Assembly: GCF_022458985.1 (NCBI RefSeq)
Contig: NC_061781.1
Location: 946,001 to 1,010,000, forward strand
From: Mugil cephalus
Taxonomy: Eukaryota; Chordata; Actinopteri; Mugiliformes; Mugilidae
Direction of reading: 5' to 3'
DNA: 64,000 nt
The position numbers were made by a program, and so were the translations under genes. The stretch's first letter is position 1. Each line of letters opens with the position of its first letter. The notes beneath the pieces are model-generated. The model had not been told where the DNA came from. It made no database searches and saw only the letters and a program-made list of their open reading frames with translations. Below, piece by piece: positions 24,305 through 35,137 of the stretch.

Positions 24305-24364
24305 TGCTGAGTAAGGGTTCTCTGTAGAGGGGGCTCTGGTTCTTTACGTTCGGTCAGGTATAAA
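24305..24364 (+). promoter_or_regulatory. Promoter of gamma-M copy 4: MAF site and TATA, Sox site missing
   Basis: TGCTGAGTAAGGG at 24305-24317 is a diverged MAF-type site 54 nt before TATAAA (24359-24364), with GGTCAGGTATAAAAG conserved. The AACAATGG found in sibling promoters is replaced by a CTGTAGAGGGGG-type stretch. Confidence 0.6.
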
Positions 24365-24430
24365 AGGAAGAGGTTAAACCGGGAAGGAAGGCAGTATTGG
24401 AGCAACAGCAACAACTCATCCACAGACAAC

Positions 24431-25160
24431 ATGACCAACACCGGCATGAGCATGAGGGGCAAGGTACAACATCTTCTATTTATCAAGCAGAGATCACTGT
24501 TGATGAATTAACTTTGCTGCTTTTATGAATCAATTGAGCATAATTTCCTTTCCAGATCATCTTCTACGAGGACAGAAACTTCCAGGGTCGCTCCTATGAG
24601 TGCATGAGCGACTGCTCCGACATGACCTCCTTCCTGAGCAGGTGTCACTCCTGCAGGGTGGAGAGTGGCTGTTTCATGGTCTACGACCGCCCCAACTACA
24701 TGGGCAACCAGTACTTCATGAGGAGGGGCGAGTATGCCGACTATATGAGCATGATGGGAATGAGGGACTGCATTAGGTCTTGCCGCATGATTCCCATGGT
24801 AGGTTACAAATTCTACTCTTCTGTTAAATTCTGTAAAACTGTTTAAAAGCAACATTTTCACGTCTTTAATATGCTTTACAGTACAGAGGATCCTACAGGA
24901 TGAGGATCTATGAGAGGGAGAACTTTGGAGGTCAGATGTACGAGCTGATGGATGACTGTGACAACATCATGGACCGCTACCGCATGTCCGACTGCATGTC
25001 CTGCAACGTGATGGACGGCCACTGGCTGATGTACGAGCAGCCCCACTACAGAGGCAGGATGATGTACATGAGGCCCGGGGAGTACAGGAGCTTCAGGGAC
25101 ATGGGATACAGTGGCATGAGATGGATGAGCATGAGGCGCATCATGGACTCCTGCTACTAA
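24431..25160 (+). CDS. crygm2d-like: Gamma-M crystallin, copy 4 (methionine-rich, long N-terminal arm)
   Basis: Complete gene of 184 residues. Exon 1 is 24431-24463 and unusually long (11 codons, [11 protein letters not shown], then gtacaa). Exon 2 is 24556-24798 and exon 3 is 24882-25160 (TAA). The first ATG in a good leader (caacATGa), about 70 nt below TATA, sets the start. Downstream in-frame ATGs at 24446 and 24452 would give shorter arms. Domain 1 has [11 protein letters not shown] and GMRDCIRSC; domain 2 opens YRGSYR and ends RRIMDSCY. The start of intron 2 is the same as in copy 1. A poly(A) signal is at 25195-25200. All splice sites follow GT-AG and no break is seen. Confidence 0.95.
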
Positions 25161-25200
25161 ATGTTCACTGAATGTTCATTGTCCACTGGCACTGAATAAA

Positions 25201-25518
25201 AGAATTCTACACTATTTTCTCTTTTGTCAATCTCATTCATAAACTGTCATTATACTAGAGTAATGTACTAACATCTAAAATTTGCTTTTAGGCATGAAGT
25301 GCATTAGCAAATCAAATTTTCCTCCCAATACGTACTAAATCTGATGACAAAAACTAATTTTAAGATTTTAAAGATCTTCTAGTCAGTTTATTAATTTCAC
25401 TGCTGTGCCATGATGGTTTAAGCATCACGTCGACTAGTCACTGATCACTTGACAATAACAGCAAGGACGCCTACTACAAGTCTAATTGGTCATTGCAATA
25501 CTAATAATAATAAATATA

Positions 25519-25549
<31 letters not shown>

Positions 25550-26957
25550 ATAAAACTGGCAGCGGTCTGTCAAGTGTATGGAAATACTTCAATAAATATA
25601 AAGCCTATATTACCGTGACAGGTTCGTTCTGAAATACAACTAAGGTACAACTACTATGTACACTCATCTGAAAAGACATCCACTAACGCTAGCATAATAA
25701 CGGTCCAAATTCTCTTGGTAGTATTTACACAGTATTTACACAGTCGATTACACAGTTTTCACTGAATGTGGGGCTAGAGTAAAGTCCACAGTGCCTTTCA
25801 AAATGACGAAGTTCAGCTGTCAGCTGCCAGTAGTCAATTAACAACTCCAGAATTAGGTGCACATCAAGTATTTGGTAAAGTTAGTGAAGCTTTAGCTGCA
25901 GTCCCCAGAGAATGTGTCAGAGAAGTACCTGCTACACTATCCTATTCAACATCAGTCTCTAATAAGAGAGATGTTGATTCAACTATGTTTTCATTCTGTA
26001 GTACTATTGAATTGAAACATGTTCCTATTATTTCAGTCTAAATAACAGAAACTCTTTAGTATTTAATTCAATCCAGTTCAATAGCACCACAAACTCTCCA
26101 CAATAATCATCCAGGTGAACCACCACTTTTTTGACACTGTTTCTGCATCAACTCAATATTAGAACATTCATGAAGGAGGATTTATATGAGAATGCATTTA
26201 CTAGTCAACCTAATGATGTGACAGAGGAGGCTAGATTGTATAGGAGTGAAATCTGGCTTTCTTGGCATGAAACAACCTGACAATAACAGTTTAATCATCG
26301 TATTGGTTTACTTCTCCTTTATTCTCTTTATTACTCTTTAATGCATGTAGCCCTAGCAAACATTTTTATTCACAATTACATAATAAAAAAATAATCAAAA
26401 TTTGGTTTACTGTTACAAACAAGGAGCTCCTCCTTATTTAACTCCTTAATTCCTCCTCCTCCTGAATTCCATGGATTCCATGAGAGGTTAAATCACTGCA
26501 TAAACTCTATTTAAAAAACAAAATGCTGCAAACATGTGAAAAATACAAAAACTGACGAAACACATTTACTGATTCTACTGTGTCGCATATATGAGCAACT
26601 CATGAAAACATTCGTAGTTACAGTGTCAGGAAAATAGATATTTTCTTGTACCAATCCAGGTACTGAAGCATACTTACACTACTCTTATAGTAAGACATAA
26701 TCAATCATTGTAGTAAATGATGATTTTAGTAAATAAAATTATTTATGTAAATAAATGGAATTTATTTACTAAATGCAACTATAATTGCACAGCTTTAGGT
26801 TAAATGCAGTTACACGAGTGAAACAATAGCTTTACAATAGAGAAAATAGGCTTTGTGTGACTTTGTGAAAACGATAGCATTTCTAAAGTCTTCAAAGCCC
26901 ACCATGTGATTGTATGTCACCGTACCAGAGGCACTAGTGCAGTGCTCTATACCATGT
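25201..26957. other. Spacer between gamma-M copies 4 and 5
   Basis: AT-rich, with an (AT)n microsatellite at about 25517-25548. The word CAGTGCCTTTCAAAATGAC near 25791 is an inverted relative of 9362-9394. No gene seen. Confidence 0.5.
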
Positions 26958-27019
26958 TGCTGGGTCAGGAGTTTTAACAATAGGGCCCACTGACTCTTTA
27001 AGCTTTGGTCAGGTATAAA
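26958..27019 (+). promoter_or_regulatory. Promoter of gamma-M copy 5: MAF site, Sox site, TATA
   Basis: TGCTGGGTCAGGA at 26958-26970, AACAATAG at 26976-26983 and GGTCAGGTATAAAAG with TATAAA at 27014-27019. Spacing is as in copy 2 (Sox start to TATA 38 nt). Confidence 0.75.
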
Positions 27020-27092
27020 AGCAAGGGTTAAACCCAACAGGACAGCAGTGCAGCAGTGCAGCAATAGCAACAGCAGCAGCTCAACTCCAAGT

Positions 27093-27831
27093 ATGTCCAC
27101 TACTGACATGAGCATGGGCAAGGTAAGCTTCACAACACTTTCAAATCCACATTATGAACATCACAGTGGTTGTAATATGGAGAGTAAATGTCTGCCAACT
27201 TTAAATCTAAACTCATGTTTTTCAGATCATCTTCTACGAGGACAGGAACTTCCAGGGTCGCTCCTATGAGTGCATGAGCGACTGCTCCGACATGTCCTCC
27301 TACCTGAGCAGGTGTCACTCCTGCAGGGTGGAGAGTGGCTGTTTCATGGTCTATGATCGCCCCAACTACATGGGCAACCAGTGGTTCATGAGGAGGGGCG
27401 AGTACTCCGACTACATGAGCATGATGGGATGGAGCGGAGGCATCAGGTCTTGCCGTATGATCCCCATGGTAGGTTACAAAGTAACATGCCATCATGTTCT
27501 GATAGGTGTGCAACCTTTACATTAATCATTAATTATTTTTATCTTTACAAAACAGTACAGAGGTCAGTTCAGGATGAGGATCTATGAGAGGGAGAACTTC
27601 GGAGGTCAGATGCATGAGCTGATGGACGACTGCGACAACATCATGGACCGCTACCGCATGTCTGACTGCATGTCCTGCAACGTGATGGACGGCCACTGGC
27701 TGATGTATGAGCAGCCCCACTACAGAGGCAGGATGATGTACCTGAGGCCCGGCGAGTACAGGAGCTTCAGGGACATGGGATACAGTGGCATGAGGTGGAT
27801 GAGCATGAGGCGCATCATGGACATGTGCTAG
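27093..27831 (+). CDS. crygm2d-like: Gamma-M crystallin, copy 5 (methionine-rich, long N-terminal arm)
   Basis: Complete gene of 182 residues. Exon 1 is 27093-27122 (10 codons, [10 protein letters not shown], then gtaagc), exon 2 is 27226-27468 and exon 3 is 27556-27831 (TAG). The N-terminal arm differs in sequence from the equally long arm of copy 4 but shares its MSM core. The two domains are nearly the same as copy 2: [22 protein letters not shown] and RRIMDMC, with YLRPGEY instead of YMRPGEY. Intron 2 is alignable to that of copy 2. The two genes are thus recent duplicates or have been homogenised, yet their first exons differ (MGK against ten residues). A poly(A) signal is at 27847-27852. 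Confidence 0.96.
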
Positions 27832-27852
27832 ACAGTTTCATTCTGAAATAAA

Positions 27853-28139
27853 ACAACTGAAATGGAACAATAACTAAAGAATGTGACTTTCTGTTACTTC
27901 ACAATTTATTTTACACACCAATGGAATAATTATTAGCATGACTGGTGAGGTTCAAAGTGAAACAGGTGTCCCAACAAGTAAATTAGTGGTACTGTGACTG
28001 GTTAGAGAAGCAGCTTGAAACCAAAGGCTGACTGTTTGTATCTGATCCCATGGTATTTTTTTTTTTTTTTTGCAAATTCCCATTTACACAGTTATAATCA
28101 GTTTGTTAACTAAATCAAAGAGAAATGTTAATTAGTCAT
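27853..28139. other. Short spacer
   Basis: AT-rich, with a T run at about 28053-28071. Nothing else seen. Confidence 0.4.
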
Positions 28140-28331
28140 TGTCTGCAATTGGGGGGGGGGGCAGAGAGAGGGAGACACAGCTGTTAGTAATAGAAAATAA
28201 ATTATAAGAGATTGAAAGACAGGAGCTTGGTGCCTAAGCTTTGTCAAAAAGGAAAGTCTGACCTCAAAAGTAGAGTGGGTGTCCGCCTCCCGAACCCAAA
28301 CTAGGAGCTGGTTCCACAGGAGAGGACTCAT
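28140..28331 (-). mobile_element. L2-like LINE 3' tail in inverted orientation
   Basis: Reverse complement of the tail of the LINE that starts just to the right. The - strand frame reads SPLLWNQLLVWVREADTHST then FEVRLSFLTKL, matching LLWNQLPVWVLEADTVST at about 30640. Tail words (TAATTTATTTTCTATTACTA) match 30815-30840. Confidence 0.7.
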
Positions 28332-28344
28332 TGTGTTGTGGTGT

Positions 28345-30950
28345 ATCGCCCACCTGCTCCATGTTGATGTTGGCAGTGACAGTCTTAGCTCTTCATTTAT
28401 GTCATTATTAGACTCAACTGGCTTTTCTCAGAATGAAAATGGTTCAACTCACTGTTTCAATCACACCTTAGATCTTGTACTAATTTATGGCATAGAAACT
28501 GAAGGTCTAACCATATATTCTCACAACTCTCTATTGTCCGATCATTCTCTTGTAACATTTGAATTTACTAGTAATTATACAGAAACTGGAAAGACATTTC
28601 ATTATGTTAGACACTTATCTGATGATGCTGTAACTAGACATAAGGAATTAATACCTTCAGTATTTACCTCAGTGCCTTTATTCGTGATGTGGATGTCAGC
28701 AACCACAATCTAACTCAATCACAAATAGATTATTTTGTTGACAGCACGACAGCATCGCTTAGTACAACTCTAAATCGAGTTGCTCCTCTTAAAAAGAAGG
28801 TGGTAAATTGAAGGAGGGTAGCTCCATGGTATAATTCACAGTTGCGTAGTTCAAAGCAGGCAGTTTGAAAGCTGGAAAGAATTTGGCATTCTACTAGTTC
28901 TGAAGAAGCTAACATAGCCTGGAAAGATAGTTTAACAACTTATAAAAAAAAACTCTCCGTAAGATTAGGACAGCGTATTATTCTTCATTAATAGAAGAAA
29001 ACAAGAACAACCCCAGATTTCTTTTCAGCACTGTAGCCAGGCTGACAAAGAGTCACAACTCTGTTGAGCCATCTATTCCTTCAGACCTCAGCAGTAATGA
29101 CTTCATGAGCTTCTTCACTGATAAAATTGTTGGCATTAGAGATAAAATTTATAGCACCCTTCCATCTGTCAAAGATGTAAGTACAGTGGCATTAGAAACC
29201 TCTGTAGGGCCTAGTCAATATTTGGATTCTTTCTCCCTAATTGATCTTCCTGAGCTCACTTCAGTTGTTGCAGCATCTAAACCATCAACTTGTCTTCTTG
29301 ACCCCATCCCAACTAAGTTGCTCGAGGAGGTTTTTCCATTAATTAATACCTCCATATTAAATCAGATAAACTTATCTTTATTAACAGGATATGTGCCCCA
29401 GTCTTTTAAAACTGCTGTAATTAAACCATTACTTAAAAAACCCACTCTTGACCCAGATGTTTTAGCCAACTACAGGCCAATTTCCAACTTTCCTTTTATT
29501 TCTAAAGTTTTGGAAAGGGTTGTTGTCAAGCAGTTGGTTGATCATTTAAACAGGAATGCTTTGTTTGAAGAGTTTCAGTCAGGTTTTAGAGCTCATCATA
29601 GTACAGAAACAGCTCTGGTTAAAGTTACCAATGATCTCCTCATGGCTTCAGACAATCGACTTGTCTCTATACTTGTCCTGCTAGATCTCAGTGCTGCATT
29701 TGACACTATTGATCACAATATTCTACTACAGAGACTTGAAAGTGTGATCAAGATTACAGGTACTGTAACTGCACTAGACTGGTTTGAATCATATCTGTCA
29801 GACAGATTCCAGTTTGTCCATGTAAACAACAACTCTTCTACATATACCAAAGTAAGCTATGGAGTTCCTCAGGGTTCTGTGCTAGGACCAATATTATTCA
29901 CATTATACATGCTTCCCTTGGGCAATATTATTAGAAAGCACGGCATAAACTTCCGTTGCTACGCAGATGATACCCAGCTATATTTATCTATGTAACCAGA
30001 TGAAACTATTCCGCTGGTTAAACTCCAAGCATGCCTTAAAGACATAAAGGTTTGGATGACCTGTAATTTTCTACTTTTAAACTCAGACAAAACCGAAGTT
30101 ATCGTATTTGGCTCTAAACATGTCAGAGACTCATTATCTAATCACCTACTTTTGTTGGATGGCATTACCGTGGCCTCCAGTACTACTGTGAAAAACCTTG
30201 GTGTTATATTTGACCAGGATATGTCCTTTAATTTTCACATAAAGCAGGTGACTAGGACTTCTTTCTTTCACCTTCGTAATATCATCAAAATTAGGAACAT
30301 CCTTTCTCAGAGTGATGCGGAAAAACTAGTTCATGCATTTGTGTCTTCCAGGCGGGATTATTGTAACTCGTTACTGTCTGGCTGTCCAAGTAGCTCTTTA
30401 AAAAGCCTCCAAATGATTCAAAACGCTGCAGCAAGAGCACTGACAGCAATTAGCAAAAGAGATCATATTACCCCAGTTTTAGCTTCTCTTCACTGGCTCC
30501 CTTTAAAATCTAGAGCTGAATTTAAAATCCTCCTACTTGCACTACAGTCTCTAAATGCAAGTCTACTTGTGGTTCCTAGAATTTCTAAAAGTAGAATGGG
30601 AGGTAGAGCCTACAGATATCAGGCTCCTCTCCTGTGGAACCAGCTCCCAGTTTGGGTTCTGGAGGCAGACACCGTTTCTACTTTTAAGGTCAGGCTTAAG
30701 ACTTTCCTTTTTGACAAAGCTTATAGTTAGGTCTGGACTTAACCACCCCTTAGTTATGCTGTTACAGGCATAGGCTGCTGGGGGACAATACACCAAGCTC
30801 CTGTCCTCTAGTCTCTTATAATTTCTTTTCTATTACTAACTGCTGTGTCTCCCTAGATTTTAAAGGGAGCCAATGAAGAGAACCTGAAACTGGAGTATGA
30901 TATTATGTATCTTGCTAATTCCTGTCAAGGCAGGTCAAGCCAATAAGGCA
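28345..30950 (+). mobile_element. L2-like non-LTR retrotransposon (LINE), 5' truncated
   Basis: The end of an endonuclease domain at 28400-28700 (LDLVLIYGIE, LLSDHSLVTFEF) leads into a reverse transcriptase at 29105-30730. Motifs in order are [65 protein letters not shown] and [11 protein letters not shown]. After these come LLNSDKTEVIVFG and the C-terminal PLLWNQLPVWVLEA. The endonuclease part has stops and frame changes, while the reverse transcriptase has a single in-frame TAA at 29993-29995 (LSM*PDET). An A-rich tail is at about 30958-31008. The copy is rather young but not active. Confidence 0.85.
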
Positions 30951-32203
30951 TCATAAAACATAAAAATAAAAACAACAACAACAAAAAAAAACAAAAACAA
31001 AAAAACAACTTGCTCTAAAGGGTATAAATGTGTAAGGGATGGTGTCTGTCATCAGGAACAAATGGTCAACCATAGGGACTGACTTATACCACAGTCTTTT
31101 GCCAACGTTGCCAAAACTTAAGACAACTACTTTGTATTTTTTGAGAGTTTTTGTTTTTTAGCAGCCATAAGTCAGTTACCTTTGTAACATCTCAGGGTTC
31201 AATTAATACCTGGAACAATCATTATCATCCAATAAGCTCCTAACGCCAATAAAGTTCTGCTCACTATCGCAGTAAAATGACAGGAATTAATGGACATCCT
31301 GAAACCAGTCAGAACTGTATTTGCCCAGGTCATAGTTCCAAGTGTGGTTGTGTGAGTGAATGGGTAGATGTGTCTGTGACTATAAAGTGATTTAAGTACC
31401 AATGAAAGGTAGAAAGACACTGTATAAAAACAAGGCCATTTAATATTTATACATTTAGATAGACAGTCAGTTATGTAAAGGCTCAATACTGCTCTCAAAT
31501 TATTCCACAAATTATTCTACAATGAACTGTACATGGAATACCTAAAGCACTGGACTTAGTAGTGTAATGATAACCATGTAATATGAAGCTAATGTGATTT
31601 GACAAATAATTCCATATGGTGTAAATTAGATTACTGGCTAAAGTGTTTGTGAACTGTTTGTGAAGTGTAAGCGTTTATGGATGTTTGTTCACCAAGACTT
31701 ATGATGACGACTGGTCCCACTCACAAATTATTTTGTTGCGGTAGAAAATTGGAGTCTGGAGTCTCTCTGTTGGGAACTGATTCTGCTCCTGCAAAGATCT
31801 GTTGTGGCAATCAGATTGCTTGGGGGCGGAGCTTAATGGGGTGATGGACAGAGGAGTAACAGTAGTCATCGACATCATCTGAGAAACAAGGAGATCAACT
31901 AGTTTACAACTAAATGTCTCTGCTCAGTTGGAGCACTATCAAATCAATGTAGAGATATTTTATTTTTGGCTTTAAGATTCTGGATTACAAATTCTTTGTG
32001 AATTATATAAGGATAATTCAGACATGCTATGTGTCCTTTTTTTGTCAGTGGCAACAAAGCTAGAACAGTAAAACATCTTTTTAACATTTCAAGTGACCTC
32101 AAATGTAAATAATAGATAGAGAAGCCATTTCATCTAGAACAGCGGAGTCACAGAGAGGGAACATAATAACTTTGCCATCAGCATTCACAAACAGGGGGTA
32201 TGT
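30951..32203. other. Spacer between LINE and gamma-M copy 6
   Basis: Starts with an A-rich stretch. 31330-31450 matches the tail of the SINE-like repeat at 23.15 kb (GTGTCTGTGACTATAAAG, AGTACC, AAGGTAGAAAGACACTGTAT, GGCCATTTAA). The rest is featureless. Confidence 0.5.
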
Positions 32204-32271
32204 TGCTGACTCTGGTCCTCCATACAATAGTGGCACTGATCCACTGGATGTGTCGTTAGGTTAGGTATAAA
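32204..32271 (+). promoter_or_regulatory. Promoter of gamma-M copy 6: MAF site, Sox-like site, TATA
   Basis: TGCTGACTCTGGT at 32204-32216, TACAATAG at 32223-32230 and TATAAA at 32266-32271. The Sox-to-TATA gap is 5 nt longer than in siblings, and GGTCAGG is changed to GTTAGG. Confidence 0.65.
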
Positions 32272-32328
32272 AAAAAGGCTTAAATTCAGGATAGGATTGC
32301 TATAGCATCACTCAATCTATCAGCCACC

Positions 32329-33142
32329 ATGTACGGTAAGGTAAGTCCATGCAGATAGTTTACTACTAACTGCTGCTCCTGTGATGTGTGCATACCTTAA
32401 GCTTTTTGCTTTACTATATTATTTTAGTTCCACTGCATGCAACTACAGACTACATGATATTATTTTGTGGTTACGATTCAAGAGCTGTTGACGTCAGTAT
32501 TGAGATGGTTACTGATCTTTGTGTGCTGTACTGAATTCTAGATCATCTTCTATGAAGAAAAGAACTTCCAGGGTCGCTGTTATGAGACCAGCAGTGACTG
32601 CGCTGACACATCCTCCCACCTGAGCAGGTGTAGCTCCTGCAAGGTGGAGAGTGGCTGCTTTATGGTCTACGACCGCCCCAACTACATGGGTCAGCAGTAT
32701 TTCCTTAGAAGGGGCGAGTACTCAGACTACCAGAATCTGATGGGATTTGGCAATTGTATCATGTCATGCCGTATGATCCCCATGGTACTCAGGAAGCACC
32801 ACATGATTTACCTCCAAAACGAAAGATGTTAAATAAAATAATTAACCCTACATTGTCTCCTAACAGCACAAAGGGTCTTACAGAATAAGGATCTATGAGA
32901 GGGAAAACTTCAGCGGTCAGATGCATGAGTTGAATAATGACTGCGACAACATCATGGACCGCTACCGCATGTCCGACTGCCAGTCCTGCAATGTGATGGA
33001 CGGCCACTGGCTGATGTATGAGCAGCCCCACTACAGAGGCAGGATGATGTACATGAGGCCCGGGGAGTACAGGAGCTTCAAGGACCTGACATACGACCGC
33101 ATGAGATTCAGCTCCATCCGATGTATAACTGACTCTTGTTAA
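32329..33142 (+). CDS. crygm: Gamma-M crystallin, copy 6 (divergent)
   Basis: Complete gene of 176 residues. Exon 1 is 32329-32340 (MYGK in a strong caccATGt leader, then gtaagt), exon 2 is 32542-32784 and exon 3 is 32867-33142 (TAA). It is the most divergent + strand copy. Domain 1 has [27 protein letters not shown] and [14 protein letters not shown]. Domain 2 has [29 protein letters not shown] and a C-terminus [11 protein letters not shown] in place of the usual [11 protein letters not shown]. Key structural positions ([28 protein letters not shown]) are kept and no break is seen, so it is probably functional with less methionine. A poly(A) signal is at 33175-33180. Confidence 0.95.
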
Positions 33143-33670
33143 TGCTAAAACATTGATCTGCATTGAACTGCATAAATAAAAACTTCCATTTTCTATCATG
33201 GCATAAACAACTTTCAGTGTTGATAACAATAATACATTTGATTTAATTGTGATGTATATTGTATTATTTGAATGCAAAATTTAAATACTCAATGAAGCTG
33301 AAATCTGGAAAAACTGTTGTTGCTCATTGGTTATTCAGACGAAAGACCTCAGATGTTGTCATTTTCAGTATCACCTCAATATCAGTAAATATTCCTGTTT
33401 ATCAGGTGACACTGATTCTGCTTTAGATTGAAGACAATATATATGAAAGCAGCGACATATATTCAGTTAGAAATTTGGAATTATTTAATTTTTTGATTTT
33501 GTTAGTAGTATTGGTCAGGATGAAGTAAAGAGCACCCTATCCCTTCTGTTATGTAGCTGTATACCATTTTGGCTGATTCAGTGTTTAGAGGAACAATCCA
33601 TGAGTGGTGAGCAGCAGATATTCCACCACAACATCAGAGACCACATGGAACTGGAACTAACTGAACTAAA

Positions 33671-33735
33671 TTAAATTAAATTAAATTAAATTAAATTAAA
33701 TTAAATTAAATTAAATTAAATTAAATTAAATTAAA
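33671..33735. repeat. (TTAAA)13 microsatellite
   Basis: Thirteen uninterrupted TTAAA units, read directly. A related ACTAAA/ATTAAA start extends a few bases to the left. Confidence 0.95.
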
Positions 33736-33779
33736 GGCAGGATCATTACATAACTTCTTTGTTGCAACTCTTCCATATT

Positions 33780-34640
33780 GCCAAAGATGGTGGCTCTACA
33801 TTTTTTCAATATAGTGCAATCACTCTTATTGCATGGAGAAGTCCAAACTCAATCATTTTCGATCGCTTTGTTGTTCTGACAAAGTCCTTGGGGTATATTC
33901 CAAGCATACAGATTGTTGAAATTAAAGGAATATTACACTTAACCATCTGTGATAAACATTTAACTACATTGCCAGAATACCAGAATCGTAGGGCACTCCC
34001 ATAAGCAGTGTATCCAAGATCCCTTTTCAGTGATGCATTGAACACAAACATCGGGAATGTTAGGGGAGACATGATGAAGTTTAATAGGAGTTATGTAAAC
34101 CCTCATTAACCATTTATACTTAACGGTCTACTTAATCACTTTTAATGTTGTATTAATTTAATTCTTCTGAGTCTTTAAACATACCCTTCTCCAATCTTCA
34201 TCACTAATATCTCCTTGTGTGTCTGTTCTCCAAGTATTTAATCTATGTGATGCTGATTCTGTTGATTACTCCGCTAAAAGGTTATAGAATCTAGATATGT
34301 GTTTCTTATCCAAATTATTAGGCACAGCTTCCTCAATAATTGATATTGGGTGTGCGACCATAATTGTCTTATATTTTGATGCTATAAAACTTCTTAATTG
34401 CAAATATTAGAAAAAATGTTTTTGAGGAACTCCATAGTTATAATAAAGTTGATCAAATCTGAGGATACCCTCAAAATACAGGTCCAAAACCATCCTAATT
34501 CCTTTCTGTACCCATAATTTCAATCCCCCATCACCAGGTTTGAATTGTGCATTTCCCCAGATAGGAGTAAACTGTGACAAGGTTATAGTTTCATCAACAA
34601 AGTTATGTGCTGCATCAGATTAAACTTAATTTTCTTTTTT
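33780..34640 (-). mobile_element. L1-clade LINE fragment
   Basis: The - strand reads CMLGIYPKDFVRTTKRSKM then EFGLLHAIRVIALY, which fits the C-terminal region of fish L1 second proteins. The right part (34100-34620) has broken frames of the same protein. It is truncated, with no clear ends. Confidence 0.55.
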
Positions 34641-34870
34641 TTTTTTAGCAAGATAAATGCAAGATAGCAAGATAAATGTTAATTAAATAAATCCGTTAAA
34701 ACCCTGGAGGTTTCATTGGCCCTTCAATAAAAGGTGCATTAGTGGAAAACACACTCTCTGTTATTCATCAGCAATACAAAGCGTGGCCTCACAAATGCAA
34801 CCACCGCAAATCATGATTCGTTGAAGGTCTCTTTGAAACTGTGACGTGCACAGGGGCCTCAGCTCCATGT

Positions 34871-34933
34871 TGCTCTGTCAGGAGTTTGAACAATGGGGGT
34901 CATGTATCCTTTGGGTGCAAGGTCAGGTATAAA
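34871..34933 (+). promoter_or_regulatory. Promoter of gamma-M copy 7: MAF site, Sox site, TATA
   Basis: TGCTCTGTCAGGA at 34871-34883, TTTGAACAATGG ending at 34896 and GGTCAGGTATAAAAG with TATAAA at 34928-34933. MAF start to TATA is 57 nt, exactly as in copy 2. Confidence 0.75.
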
Positions 34934-34998
34934 AGCAACAGGGGCACATCGAGAAAATCGTGCAGTACTTTTGAGCCAAAACAGTTCTAACTGTAGCC

Positions 34999-35061
34999 AT
35001 GACCATGGGCAAGGTGTGCAGCACCATCTCCTCACTTCTAATATTTATAGTGTGATTGAAT

Positions 35062-35137
<76 letters not shown>

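Larger units (their letters stand above)
33181..34870. other. Spacer between gamma-M copies 6 and 7
   Basis: Contains a pentanucleotide repeat (33671-33735) and an L1 fragment on the - strand (33780-34640), listed separately. No gene. Confidence 0.6.

Noticed and set aside
28279-28713. 144-codon open frame as a host gene
   Set aside because: Its second half is LINE endonuclease (LDLVLIYGIE..LSDHSLVTF) and its first part is the inverted LINE tail.
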